In this document: positions 8,567-16,560 of the stretch, one piece after another
Numbering within the stretch: position 1 is the stretch's first letter
Layout: each line of letters opens with the position of its first letter
NCBI GenBank assembly: GCA_038244535.1
Contig: JBBRTJ010000016.1
Location: forward strand, 1-45,891
Reading direction: 5' to 3'
DNA from: JBBRTJ01 sp038244535
GTDB taxonomy: Bacteria > Actinomycetota > Acidimicrobiia > Acidimicrobiales > Ilumatobacteraceae
DNA: 45,891 bases
Made by a program: the position numbers and the translations under genes
Notes under the pieces: generated by a model
Database searches by the model: none
Told to the model about the DNA's origin: nothing
Seen by the model: only the letters and a program-made list of their open reading frames with translations

Positions 8567-10039
8567 ATGGACCCGGCGCGACGCAAGGCCCTCGGCGCCT
8601 GGTACACCCCGCCGGAGCTGGTCCAGCACCTGGTGGCGGAGGGCCTCGCACCCGTGCTGGCCCGCCACGCGTCGGTCGCCACGGTGCGGGTGTGCGACCC
8701 GGCGTGTGGCGACGGGCGGGTCCTCGTGGCCGCCGCCGAGCACCTCGCCGCCCACTTCGGGGTCCCCTTCGAGGAGGCGGCCCGCTGCTGCCACGGAGCC
8801 GACCTCGATCCCGGAGCGGTGGCAGCAACGCGCGCCGCGCTGGGGCCGGGGGCGACCATCCGGCGCGGCGACGCCCTGACCCTGCCCTGGTCCGAGGGCT
8901 CGTTCGATGCCGTGCTGACCAACCCGCCGTTTCTCAGCCAGCTCGCCACCGCCACCACCCGCGGCGGCAGCTCGCCGCTCGGCGGCGGCCCCTACGCCGA
9001 CACCGCCGCAGTGTTCCTCGCGCTGGCCCTGCGCCTGGCCCGGGCCGAGGGTGGCAACGTGGCCCTGGTGCTGCCCCAGCCGGTCCTCACCGCCCGGGAT
9101 GCCGGGGCCATTCGACGAGAGGCGAACGAGCGCGCCCCCCTCGACTCGCTCTGGGTGCTGGGCGAGCGGGTGTTCGGCGCCGGGGTCCTGGTGTGCGTCG
9201 CCACCTTCACCGTGGGGGGCCAGCGCCACCCGGTGCGACGCTGGCGGGGGGCCGACCGGCAAGCCCTCCCGGCCGCACCGGCTCCGACCGATGGCGAAGC
9301 CTGGGGCTCGCTCCTCGCCGACCTCGACGGCGCTCCGGTGACGCTCCTCGATGCGATGGGCATCACGGGCACCCTCGCCTCGCTCGCCACCGCCAGCAGC
9401 GGCTTTCGCCGCCACTACTACGGGCTGGTGGCGCACGTGCACGAAGCAGCGGCCCTCAGCCCCACGGGTCGCCCCGCGGCACCGCTCATCACGGCCGGCC
9501 TCATCGACCGCGGCGTGTGCCGCTGGGGCGAGCGGCCGACCCGCTTCGCCAAGCAGCTGTGGGCCCGCCCTTTCGTCGACCTCGATGCGGTGCGGGCCGC
9601 CACACCAGCGCTGGCGCCGTGGATCGAGCGCCAGCTCGCCCCCAAGGTCGTGGTCGCCACCCAGACCAAGATCCTGGAAGCCGCCGTGGACGCCGACGGC
9701 AGCTGGATCGCGTCCGTCCCGACCATTGCCGTCTCACCGCTCGCCGCCGGCGATCTCTGGCCCGTTGCCGCGGCACTGCTCTCCCCCGTCGCCTCGCTGT
9801 GGGCCCTCGTGCAGTGGTCGGGGTCCGGTCTCGGGGTGGCCACGATCCGACCGACGGCGGCTGGCCTCGGCGCCCTCCCCTTCCCGGCCGGTGACCTCAC
9901 CCCCGCCGGCCAGGCCCTCGCCGGCGGCGACCTCGACGAAGCGACCGACCTGGCCGCGCGCGCCTACGGCCTCAGCGCAACTGACCACGTCGAGCTGATG
10001 CGCTGGTGGCAGAGCCTGGTCAGCCCGGCGGGAGCGTGA
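8567..10039 (+). CDS. N6-adenine DNA methyltransferase-like protein (TaqI-like)
   Basis: 490 residues. Motif X region GAWYTPPEL (10-18), SAM-binding motif I CDPACGDG (43-50), and catalytic motif IV NPPF (119-122) indicate an N6-adenine methylase of the gamma/TaqI-like type. The remaining 350 residues would include target recognition. No restriction nuclease or specificity gene is adjacent, so it is either a solitary methylase or a modification enzyme used for other purposes. ATG 8567 fits TACCGT 9 nt upstream; the frame open from 8414 is not supported. Its last 20 bp overlap the convergent map gene. Confidence 0.8.
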   Translation: MDPARRKALGAWYTPPELVQHLVAEGLAPVLARHASVATVRVCDPACGDGRVLVAAAEHLAAHFGVPFEEAARCCHGADLDPGAVAATRAALGPGATIRRGDALTLPWSEGSFDAVLTNPPFLSQLATATTRGGSSPLGGGPYADTAAVFLALALRLARAEGGNVALVLPQPVLTARDAGAIRREANERAPLDSLWVLGERVFGAGVLVCVATFTVGGQRHPVRRWRGADRQALPAAPAPTDGEAWGSLLADLDGAPVTLLDAMGITGTLASLATASSGFRRHYYGLVAHVHEAAALSPTGRPAAPLITAGLIDRGVCRWGERPTRFAKQLWARPFVDLDAVRAATPALAPWIERQLAPKVVVATQTKILEAAVDADGSWIASVPTIAVSPLAAGDLWPVAAALLSPVASLWALVQWSGSGLGVATIRPTAAGLGALPFPAGDLTPAGQALAGGDLDEATDLAARAYGLSATDHVELMRWWQSLVSPAGA

Positions 10040-10958
10040 GCACGTCGAACCCGTCGTCGGTGACAAGGATCGTGTGCTCGAACTGCGCGGTGCGCTTGCC
10101 ATCGGCCGTGACCGCAGTCCAGCCGTCGTCCCACACGACGTGGCGGGGGTTGCCCATGGTGATCATGGGCTCGATCGTGAACGTCATCCCCGGGCGCATG
10201 ACGGTGGTGGACGACGGGTCGTAGTAGTGCAGCACCTGCAGATCGGTGTGGAACTGCTCGCCGATCCCATGGCCGATGAAGGCCCGCACGACGCCCAGGT
10301 TGTGCTTGCGAGCGTGGTCCTCGATGGCGCGGCCGACGTCGCTCAGGGGGCGCCCCGGGCGAACGGCCTCGATGCCCTTCCACAAGCACTCGAAGGTGAC
10401 CTGCACGAGCCGTAGCGACGGCGGGTCGATCTCGCCGACCGCGAACGTGGCGTTGGTGTCGCCGTGGACGCCCTCGCGATAGGCGGTCACGTCGAGGTTG
10501 ACGATGTCGCCCTCTTCGAGCGGCCGGTCATCGGGGATGCCGTGGCAGATGACCTCGTTGACCGACGTGCACAGGCTCTTGCGGTAGCCGCCGTAGTTGA
10601 GGGTGCTCGGGTAGCTGTCGCGATCGATGTGGAGCTGGTGCACGTAGGCGTCGATCTCGTCGGTCGTGACGCCGGGGCGCACGAACTCGCCACCGAGCTG
10701 CAAGATCTCGGCGGCGATGCGGCCGGTGCGGCGCATCGCCTCGATGATCTGAGGGCTCTTCACCCGCTCCTCGGTCCACCGAATCGGCTTGCCCGTGTCG
10801 GCATAGGACGGGCGGTCGATGGCGGCCGGCACCGGCCGGTACGGGCTGATCGTGCCCGGCAGGACTCGCCCTTCAAGTGCCTTGTGACAGCGCTTGTACT
10901 TGCGGCCGCTGCCGCACCAGCACAGCTCGTTGGAGCGGGGAAGGGCGGTCGTGCTCAT
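10020..10958 (-). CDS. map: type I methionine aminopeptidase with N-terminal SEC-C zinc motif
   Basis: 312 residues. N-terminal CWCGSGRKYKRCH (Cys13, Cys15, Cys24, His25) is a SEC-C zinc motif, as in mycobacterial MapB-like enzymes. The pita-bread catalytic domain shows the metal ligands in NLDVTAYREGVHGDTN, the GHGIG histidine, TIEPM and QFEHTI. It removes initiator methionine from nascent proteins at the ribosome. ATG 10958 has TAGCCT 8 nt upstream; three extra in-frame codons lie before it. The 3' end overlaps the methylase gene by 20 bp. Confidence 0.95.
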   Translation of the reverse strand: MSTTALPRSNELCWCGSGRKYKRCHKALEGRVLPGTISPYRPVPAAIDRPSYADTGKPIRWTEERVKSPQIIEAMRRTGRIAAEILQLGGEFVRPGVTTDEIDAYVHQLHIDRDSYPSTLNYGGYRKSLCTSVNEVICHGIPDDRPLEEGDIVNLDVTAYREGVHGDTNATFAVGEIDPPSLRLVQVTFECLWKGIEAVRPGRPLSDVGRAIEDHARKHNLGVVRAFIGHGIGEQFHTDLQVLHYYDPSSTTVMRPGMTFTIEPMITMGNPRHVVWDDGWTAVTADGKRTAQFEHTILVTDDGFDVLTLPPG

Positions 10959-10966
10959 CGGCGGCA

Positions 10967-10972
10967 AGGCTA
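10967..10972 (-). promoter_or_regulatory. -10-like TAGCCT box before map
   Basis: TAGCCT on the minus strand, 8 nt before the map ATG at 10958, no Shine-Dalgarno between; probable leaderless promoter. Confidence 0.45.
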
Positions 10973-11010
10973 CGGGCTGCTCCCCGGCTTCTGCGCAGCG
11001 GGGACCGACC

Positions 11011-11520
11011 TCACAGCCGCGGGAGCACCAGCGCGACGCTGTCGGGCAGGAAGCGCAGCTCGCCGGTCAGCCGCTCGATCTCGGCGGTCGGCACGAAGCG
11101 GGCCTCGACCACCTCGCCGTCGGCGAAGGTGAACGGCCCGTCGTGGACGACCGAGTACACCTCGCCCACGAGGCTGACCTCGTCGTTCGTGAACACCCCA
11201 CCACCGAGGTGGCACAGCTCGACGCCGCCGATCCCCACCTCGACGCCGACCTCTTCGCGAACCTCACGGATTGCGGCGGCGTCCCACGCCTCACCGGCGG
11301 TCACCACGCCGCCCACGCAGAGGTCCCACCAGCCGGGCCACAGGTCCTTGGTCTCGCTGCGGCGATGGATCAGCACCTCGGCCCTGGTCGACCGCACGAT
11401 CACGAACACGGCTCGGTGGCGCAAGCGCCGCGCCCGCATCTCGCGCCGAGTGGCGACGCCGACCACGTGACCGCCCTCGTCGACGAGATCGACCAGTTCG
11501 TCACCCACGCTCATCTCCAC
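11011..11520 (-). CDS. Nudix hydrolase (IDI/YfcD-like)
   Basis: 169 residues. The Nudix box GGVVTAGE followed by AAIREVREEVGVEVG matches GX5EX7REUXEEXGU. The opening DELVDLVDEGGHVVGVATR and RAVFVIVRS resemble the YfcD/IDI-like subgroup that hydrolyses nucleoside diphosphate-X compounds. Substrate not determinable. Start is GTG 11520 or ATG 11514; the minus-strand CACACT 6 nt before GTG supports the longer form weakly. Confidence 0.88.
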   Translation of the reverse strand: MEMSVGDELVDLVDEGGHVVGVATRREMRARRLRHRAVFVIVRSTRAEVLIHRRSETKDLWPGWWDLCVGGVVTAGEAWDAAAIREVREEVGVEVGIGGVELCHLGGGVFTNDEVSLVGEVYSVVHDGPFTFADGEVVEARFVPTAEIERLTGELRFLPDSVALVLPRL

Positions 11521-11542
11521 TGCGCCAGTGTGCCCGCGTCGG

Positions 11543-11548
11543 TACGGT
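11543..11548 (+). promoter_or_regulatory. -10-like TACGGT box before the 11556 start
   Basis: TACGGT, 7 nt upstream of ATG 11556. Likely leaderless promoter for the two-gene cassette 11556-12511. Confidence 0.5.
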
Positions 11549-11555
11549 TCAGGCC

Positions 11556-11996
11556 ATGGGACTGCTCGATCGCATCGCCACGACCGGCATCGATCCCAAT
11601 GAGCCGGTGATGCCCTACCTCACCGGTCGGTGGCTCACCCTGGCCCGCGCGTCCGAGCGGATCGCGGCTGGCGGGGACGTTCTGATGGCCGTGCGTGACG
11701 TGCTCGACCAGGTGGCCCACATCGACGACGACCTCCTCGCCGAGCTCGTCCATGAGCGACCCGCCCTCACGGGCGACGCTCGGGCTGATGCGCTGCTGGG
11801 TGCCATCGCCGAGCACCTAGCCGCGACCCGCGGCCTCGACATCCCGCGGTGGTGCCAGGAGCCGAACCGCTTCCTCGACCAGTTCTGGTTCGTCAGCACC
11901 GTCCCCGGCTTCCGGGCCCAGTCGTTGGCGCAGTCGCCCGTGGCACTGAAGCGGCGCGGCATCCTGTGGCCCGCCCGTTCCCTCGTCAGGATCTGA
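11556..11996 (+). CDS. uncharacterised protein paired with a DUF6036 gene
   Basis: 146 residues, probably helical, with no enzyme motif I can name. The C-terminal part (RWCQEPNRFLDQFWFVS, then AQSPVALKRRGILWPARSL) belongs to a conserved pattern I associate with actinobacterial proteins encoded beside DUF6036 nucleotidyltransferase-like genes. Only 5 bp separate it from the next gene, so the two are surely co-transcribed. That layout would suit an antitoxin/toxin or regulator/enzyme pair, but the role is inferred from context only. ATG 11556 is chosen from the TACGGT box 7 nt upstream. Confidence 0.75.
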   Translation: MGLLDRIATTGIDPNEPVMPYLTGRWLTLARASERIAAGGDVLMAVRDVLDQVAHIDDDLLAELVHERPALTGDARADALLGAIAEHLAATRGLDIPRWCQEPNRFLDQFWFVSTVPGFRAQSLAQSPVALKRRGILWPARSLVRI

Positions 11997-12001
11997 GGGC
12001 G

Positions 12002-12511
12002 ATGGATCGCCGCGCCATCAGCGACCTCCTCGTCGAACTGGGCAGGAGGCTTGCGACCGACGGCATCGAAGGCGAGCTCTACGTCGTCGGCGGCGCCGCC
12101 ATCGCGCTGGCCTTCGACATCCGCCGCACGACCAGGGACATCGACGCCGTCTTCGAGCCCAAGGCACTGATCTACCGCCACGCGCAGCAGATGGCCGACG
12201 AGCTCGGGCTCGATCCCGGCTGGCTCAACGACGGCGCCAAGGGGTTCCTCGCCGGCCCCGACCCCGATGCCATGCCCGTCTTGGACGCCCCCGGGATCAG
12301 GGTCTCCACCGCCTCGCCCCGCCTCCTCCTGGCGATGAAGGTGCTCGCGCACCGCTCGGGCGAGGACGAAGACGACGTGCGGACACTCGCCAACGAACTG
12401 CAGCTCACCACTGCGTCCGAGGTCCTCTCAGTGGCCGAGGCCGTCTATGGCGACCGCCTCGACCCCGCGGCCCGCTTCTTCGTCGAGGAGCTGTTCGGCC
12501 CGGAGCCTTGA
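12002..12511 (+). CDS. DUF6036-type nucleotidyltransferase-like protein
   Basis: 169 residues. YVVGGAAIALAFDIRRTTRDIDAVF carries the GGAA...RRTTRDID pattern of AbiEii/MNT-like nucleotidyltransferase folds as seen in DUF6036. The DID acidic pair can bind metal. Relatives include toxins of toxin-antitoxin or abortive infection systems, but many DUF6036 proteins are unassigned. ATG 12002 sits 5 bp after the partner stop. Its stop codon abuts the stop of the convergent acyl-CoA synthetase without a gap. Confidence 0.8.
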   Translation: MDRRAISDLLVELGRRLATDGIEGELYVVGGAAIALAFDIRRTTRDIDAVFEPKALIYRHAQQMADELGLDPGWLNDGAKGFLAGPDPDAMPVLDAPGIRVSTASPRLLLAMKVLAHRSGEDEDDVRTLANELQLTTASEVLSVAEAVYGDRLDPAARFFVEELFGPEP

Positions 12512-14230
12512 TCAGCCCACGAGCTCGTCACGCAGGTCGCGCTTCAAGATCTTGCCGGCCGGGTTGCGAGGCAACGGCTCCTCCTTGAACCAGATGCGCA
12601 CCGGGACCTTGAAGGCAGCCAGCCGGGTGGCGACGTGGGCCCGCAGCTCCTCCTCGGTGGCCGACGTGCCGGGGGCCAGGTGCACCACGGCGCCGACCTC
12701 CTCGCCGAGGATCTGGTGCGGCAGGCCGATCACCGCGGCATCGGTCACCGCTGGATGCTCGAACAGCGCCGCCTCGACCTCGACGCAGTACACGTTCTCG
12801 CCGCCACGGATGATCATGTCCTTGGCACGATCGACGATGTAGACGAAGCCCTCGTCGTCGATGCGGGCGATGTCGCCGGAGTGCAGCCACCCGTCGGTGA
12901 AAGCCGCCTCGGTGGCCTCTGGCTTGTTGAAGTAGCCCTTCACCACGTTCGGTCCCTTGATCCACAGCTCGCCGACATCGCCCTCCGGCACGGCCTCACC
13001 CTCAGGGCCGACCAGCTTCACGTCGCACACCGGCACCGGCACGCCCACGCTCTGCGGCTTGCGCACGTAGTCGAAGCCAGAGTTCATCGTGGTGACCGAG
13101 CTCGTCTCGGTGAGGCCGTAGCCGTTGCTCGGCGTGCGCCCCGGAAACATCGCCTCGATGCGCTTCACCAGCTCAGGCGCGGCCGGCGCACCGCCGTACC
13201 CGATCGACTTCACGCTGCTGAGGTCGGTCGTGGCGAAGTTGGGATGCTCGAGCACCTGCCACACCATGGCGGGCACACCGCCGAAGGTCGTGATCCGCTC
13301 GCGCTCGATCAGCTCGAGCGCCCGCCCCGCGTCCCACTTGCGCATGATGACGATCTTGCCGCCGAAGGCCATGTTGGCCACGAGCACGCTGTGGCAGCCG
13401 GTGGCGTGGAAGAACGGCACCGACAGCAAGTACGCGTTCTGGTCGCTCGTGCGGGTGGCGGCCGCCGCCGCAGCCTCCGGGTCTTCGGCCCGGGCCGCGG
13501 CACGGCTGCTGGCGTACACGAGGCTCATCAGGTTCGTGCAGATGTTGCGGTGCGTGCCGAGCGCGCCCTTCGACCGCCCCGTCGTGCCGGACGTGTAGAA
13601 GATCGTGGCGTCGTCTTCGGGGTCGATGGCGATGGTCGGCGGTGTCACCTCGTCAGGCACCACGCCGAGCACGTCCTCGAAGCGGGCCGTCGCCGGCGGC
13701 AGGGCATCGGCCGCCTTCTCGGACCGGGCCACCACCAGCGAGCGCAGCAGCGGGAGCTGGTCCTGGTACTCGGCGATTCGGTCGAGGCGCTCGTCGTCGA
13801 CGAAGGCCACGACGCTGCCCGAGTCCTCGAGCCCGTACTGCAGCTCGTCGCCGGTCCACCACGCGTTGAGCGGGACCACCACTGCGCCGGCCGAGGTCGC
13901 GGCCCAGAACGCCACCGACCACTCGGGGAAGTTGCGCATGGCGATGGCCACCCGGTCGCCCTGCTTCACGCCGTACTGCTCGACCAGGACGTTGGCCAGG
14001 TGCGACGCCGCCCGCTCGTGATCGAGGAACGTCATCGTCTCGTCCTCGTAGACGAGGAACACCTTGTCGCCGTGGGCCTTCGAGGCGTCGAGCACCGACC
14101 GGAGGCTGGGCGGTGCGTTCTTCCACACCCGGGTGGGTATGCCGCGGATCACGGCCTCGCCCATCTCGAACATCTCGCCGGGAGCAGTGAGTGCGGCGGT
14201 GACCTCGGGGAGCGACGGCGCAGTGTTCAT
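12512..14230 (-). CDS. long-chain acyl-CoA synthetase / AMP-forming ligase
   Basis: 572 residues, normal for the ANL superfamily. Shows the P-loop-like FYTSGTTGRSKG, GYGLTETSS, GWLHSGD, the hinge DRAKDMIIRGGENVY, and the C-terminal catalytic lysine in NPAGKILKRDLRDE. It activates a carboxylic acid to acyl-AMP and then acyl-CoA. The acid cannot be told; the nearby CoA transferase suggests fatty or aromatic acid catabolism. The frame stays open to 14782, but ATG 14230 is where family similarity begins and has TACCGT 8 nt upstream. Confidence 0.93.
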   Translation of the reverse strand: MNTAPSLPEVTAALTAPGEMFEMGEAVIRGIPTRVWKNAPPSLRSVLDASKAHGDKVFLVYEDETMTFLDHERAASHLANVLVEQYGVKQGDRVAIAMRNFPEWSVAFWAATSAGAVVVPLNAWWTGDELQYGLEDSGSVVAFVDDERLDRIAEYQDQLPLLRSLVVARSEKAADALPPATARFEDVLGVVPDEVTPPTIAIDPEDDATIFYTSGTTGRSKGALGTHRNICTNLMSLVYASSRAAARAEDPEAAAAAATRTSDQNAYLLSVPFFHATGCHSVLVANMAFGGKIVIMRKWDAGRALELIERERITTFGGVPAMVWQVLEHPNFATTDLSSVKSIGYGGAPAAPELVKRIEAMFPGRTPSNGYGLTETSSVTTMNSGFDYVRKPQSVGVPVPVCDVKLVGPEGEAVPEGDVGELWIKGPNVVKGYFNKPEATEAAFTDGWLHSGDIARIDDEGFVYIVDRAKDMIIRGGENVYCVEVEAALFEHPAVTDAAVIGLPHQILGEEVGAVVHLAPGTSATEEELRAHVATRLAAFKVPVRIWFKEEPLPRNPAGKILKRDLRDELVG

Positions 14231-14303
14231 GGCCGAGAACGGTAGGCCGCTGGGGCACGCGGAGGGCAAGGACGGCCGCCGGACCACAGACGTAGGGTGC
14301 CCC
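14231..14303. promoter_or_regulatory. divergent promoter region, acyl-CoA synthetase / M20 amidohydrolase
   Basis: 73-bp intergenic region. Minus-strand TACCGT (14244-14239) is 8 nt before ATG 14230; plus-strand TAGGGT (14293-14298) is 5 nt before ATG 14304. Both look leaderless. Confidence 0.45.
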
Positions 14304-15500
14304 ATGGCCAACGACACCCTGCTCGAGGAAGCCCGCGACCTGCTGCCCGATGCCGTGGCACTGCGGCGCGAGCTCCACCAGCGACCCGAGGTCGGCAACG
14401 ACCTCCCCATCACCCAGGACCTCGTGCTCGAGGCGCTTGACGGCCTCCCGATCACCATCACCAAGGGCGAGTCGACAAGCGGCATCGTGGCCGTTTTGGA
14501 AGGCGGCGCCGACGGCCCCACCGTGCTCCTGCGGGGCGACATGGACGCCCTGCCGATGAGCGAGGACACCGGCGTCGACTTCTCGTCGCGCCATGAGCAC
14601 TCGATGCACGCCTGCGGCCACGACCTCCACACCTCGATGCTCGTCGGCGCCGCCCGCCAGCTCGCGGGGCGCCGCGACGACCTGGCCGGGCGCGTCGTGT
14701 TCATGTTCCAGCCCGGCGAGGAAGGCCACCACGGCGCCCGCTTCATGCTCGAAGAGGGGCTGCTCGACGCCGCCCCCGGCATGCCGGTCAGCTCCGCGTT
14801 CGCGCTTCACGTCATCAGCACGCTGCCCTCGGGCATGGCCTTCGTGCGGGGTGGCACGATGATGGCCTCGGCCGACGAGTTCACGATCACGGTGACCGGC
14901 CGGGGCGGGCACGGCTCCGCCCCGTACCAGGCGCTCGACCCCGTCCCGATCGCGTGCGAGATCGTCATGGCGCTGCAGTCCATGATCACCCGCAGCATCG
15001 ACACCTTCGACCCCGGCGTCGTGAGCGTCACTCAGATCCACACCGGCACGACCAACAACGTCATCCCTGAGAAGGCGTTCATCAACGGCACCATCCGGGC
15101 GGTGTCAGAGGCGACCCGGGGCAAGTTGCACGCCGGGATCAAGCGGGTCGCCGAGGGCGTTGGCGCCGCCCACGACGCAGCAGCCGATGTCGAGGTCATC
15201 TTCGGCTACCCGGTCACCGTCAACGACGCTGCGTTCGCCGATCGCACGCTGGCCATCGCGGGCGACCTGCTCGGCGCGAGCAAGGCGCACAAGATGCCCA
15301 ACCCGGTGATGGGGGCCGAGGACTTCAGCTACGTCCTGCAAAGGGTGCCGGGGGCGATGATGTTCCTCGGCGCGGCACCCCCCGATGCCAAGGGGCCGCT
15401 TGCCCCCAACCACTCCAACCGCGTGGTCTACGACGAAGCGACCATGCAGTCGGGCATCGCGCTCTACAGCGCGGTCGCCCTCGAGCAGCTCGCCAAGTAG
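14304..15500 (+). CDS. M20-family amidohydrolase (N-acyl amino acid hydrolase type)
   Basis: 398 residues. Metal motifs are RGDMDALPM, HACGHDLHTS, PGEEGHHGAR and MGAEDFSYV, with GRGGHGSAPYQALDP in the dimerisation domain. This is the AbgB/HipO/IAA-amidohydrolase branch of peptidase M20, which cleaves N-acyl amino acids in the cytosol using two metal ions. Substrate unknown. Start ATG 14304 follows TAGGGT by 5 nt. Confidence 0.93.
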   Translation: MANDTLLEEARDLLPDAVALRRELHQRPEVGNDLPITQDLVLEALDGLPITITKGESTSGIVAVLEGGADGPTVLLRGDMDALPMSEDTGVDFSSRHEHSMHACGHDLHTSMLVGAARQLAGRRDDLAGRVVFMFQPGEEGHHGARFMLEEGLLDAAPGMPVSSAFALHVISTLPSGMAFVRGGTMMASADEFTITVTGRGGHGSAPYQALDPVPIACEIVMALQSMITRSIDTFDPGVVSVTQIHTGTTNNVIPEKAFINGTIRAVSEATRGKLHAGIKRVAEGVGAAHDAAADVEVIFGYPVTVNDAAFADRTLAIAGDLLGASKAHKMPNPVMGAEDFSYVLQRVPGAMMFLGAAPPDAKGPLAPNHSNRVVYDEATMQSGIALYSAVALEQLAK

Positions 15501-15537
15501 CAGCACCACCAAGCGGCACCGCCGATCGGTGGCCGGG

Positions 15538-16524
15538 CTACTTGATGGCGAGCGCGTTCGGCGGCGATGCGACCCCGGACGGCAGGTTGAGCGGAGCCGA
15601 GGTGAAGAGGCACTCGTAGCGACCGTCGGTGGCGCAGTCGGCCGCGAGGGCTTCGAGGTCCCACAGCTCGCCGAGCGGGATGCCGAGCATCGGCAGCAGC
15701 AGCGTGTGCACGAAGATCTCGTGCATCCGGTTGCGGTCGGCGCGCACCTCGGCGGTCTGCTCGGCCGTCGCCTGCGAGCCGGGGGGCCACACCTCGACCG
15801 CAGGGTTGTCGCAACCGATGGCGGCGATGTGGAGGTTCCACAGGCCCCGTGCCGTGTCCTCGCCGGGCATCAAGCCGGGGGCGGCGAAGTCGCCGACCGT
15901 GGCCAGGGCGGCCCGTTCCTCGGCCGACAGCGACTCGTACCACCCGACCCAGCCGGTGCGCATCAGCAGCACGTCGCCGGGCTGCAGCACGGCGCCCTGC
16001 GCGGCCAAGCAGGCCCGCACGTCATCGACGGTGAACGCGTCGGCGGTTCCGTAGCGCAGGGGTCGCCCCTGCGCCTCCCGCCAGCGGCCGACGTCGGCCA
16101 GCACCGCCCGACCGACGATGCCGCGACGAGCCCAGTGGTCGATGCCGTGCTCGTCGTCGGGCACGCCGCCGTAGTGCCCGAACTGGTGGTTGCGCACGTG
16201 GCGAAAGCCGTCCCACTGGCTGCTCGACTGCGTGTTCCAGCCGTGCAGCACGTCGTCGTGACTGGTGGCGGTGTCCGACCCCGTCACCTCGTGGGTGAAC
16301 GAGGCCCGCCCGAACAGCGGCGGATCGGGGCGGCGCATGCTCCAGTTGAGGGCGAACACGCGCCCGGTCTGCACCAGCCGTGCCGCCGCCACCACACCCT
16401 CGGGCGTGAGCTGGTTGAGGGTGCCGAACACATCGTGCTCGCCCCACACGCCCCAACTCGCCCGCAGCGGCGGCGCACCGTCGAGCACTGGCAGGTCGTC
16501 GTAGTCAGGAAGCTCCCCAGGCAT
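15538..16524 (-). CDS. cyclase-family metal-dependent hydrolase
   Basis: 328 residues of the cyclase/kynurenine formamidase-like family: FGTLNQLTPEGV, NTQSSSQWDGFRHV in the metal-binding region, AFTVDDVRACLA, GDVLLMRTGWVGWY and GCDNPAVEVWP. These enzymes hydrolyse or cyclise small amides and esters. The classic HxGTHxD signature is replaced by the QWDGFRH variant of the subfamily. No tryptophan catabolism gene is near. Divergent from the CoA transferase. Confidence 0.85.
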   Translation of the reverse strand: MPGELPDYDDLPVLDGAPPLRASWGVWGEHDVFGTLNQLTPEGVVAAARLVQTGRVFALNWSMRRPDPPLFGRASFTHEVTGSDTATSHDDVLHGWNTQSSSQWDGFRHVRNHQFGHYGGVPDDEHGIDHWARRGIVGRAVLADVGRWREAQGRPLRYGTADAFTVDDVRACLAAQGAVLQPGDVLLMRTGWVGWYESLSAEERAALATVGDFAAPGLMPGEDTARGLWNLHIAAIGCDNPAVEVWPPGSQATAEQTAEVRADRNRMHEIFVHTLLLPMLGIPLGELWDLEALAADCATDGRYECLFTSAPLNLPSGVASPPNALAIK

Positions 16525-16560
16525 GGCCGCACCCTATGGCGCCACCTACGCTGCGCCGCC
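16525..16560. promoter_or_regulatory. 36-bp back-to-back promoter, cyclase / CoA transferase
   Basis: Only 36 bp separate two divergent starts. Minus-strand TAGGGT (16536-16531) is 6 nt before ATG 16524; plus-strand TACGCT (16547-16552) is 8 nt before ATG 16561. The -35 elements would lie inside the opposite gene. Confidence 0.45.

Noticed and set aside
7702..9894. Long plus-strand frame (730 codons) across cysH and the methylase
   Set aside because: Proline/arginine/glycine-rich shadow of GC-rich genes on the other strand or frame; no family motifs, while cysH and the methylase have full signatures.
12635..14245. Plus-strand frame opposite the acyl-CoA synthetase
   Set aside because: Low-complexity shadow without motifs.
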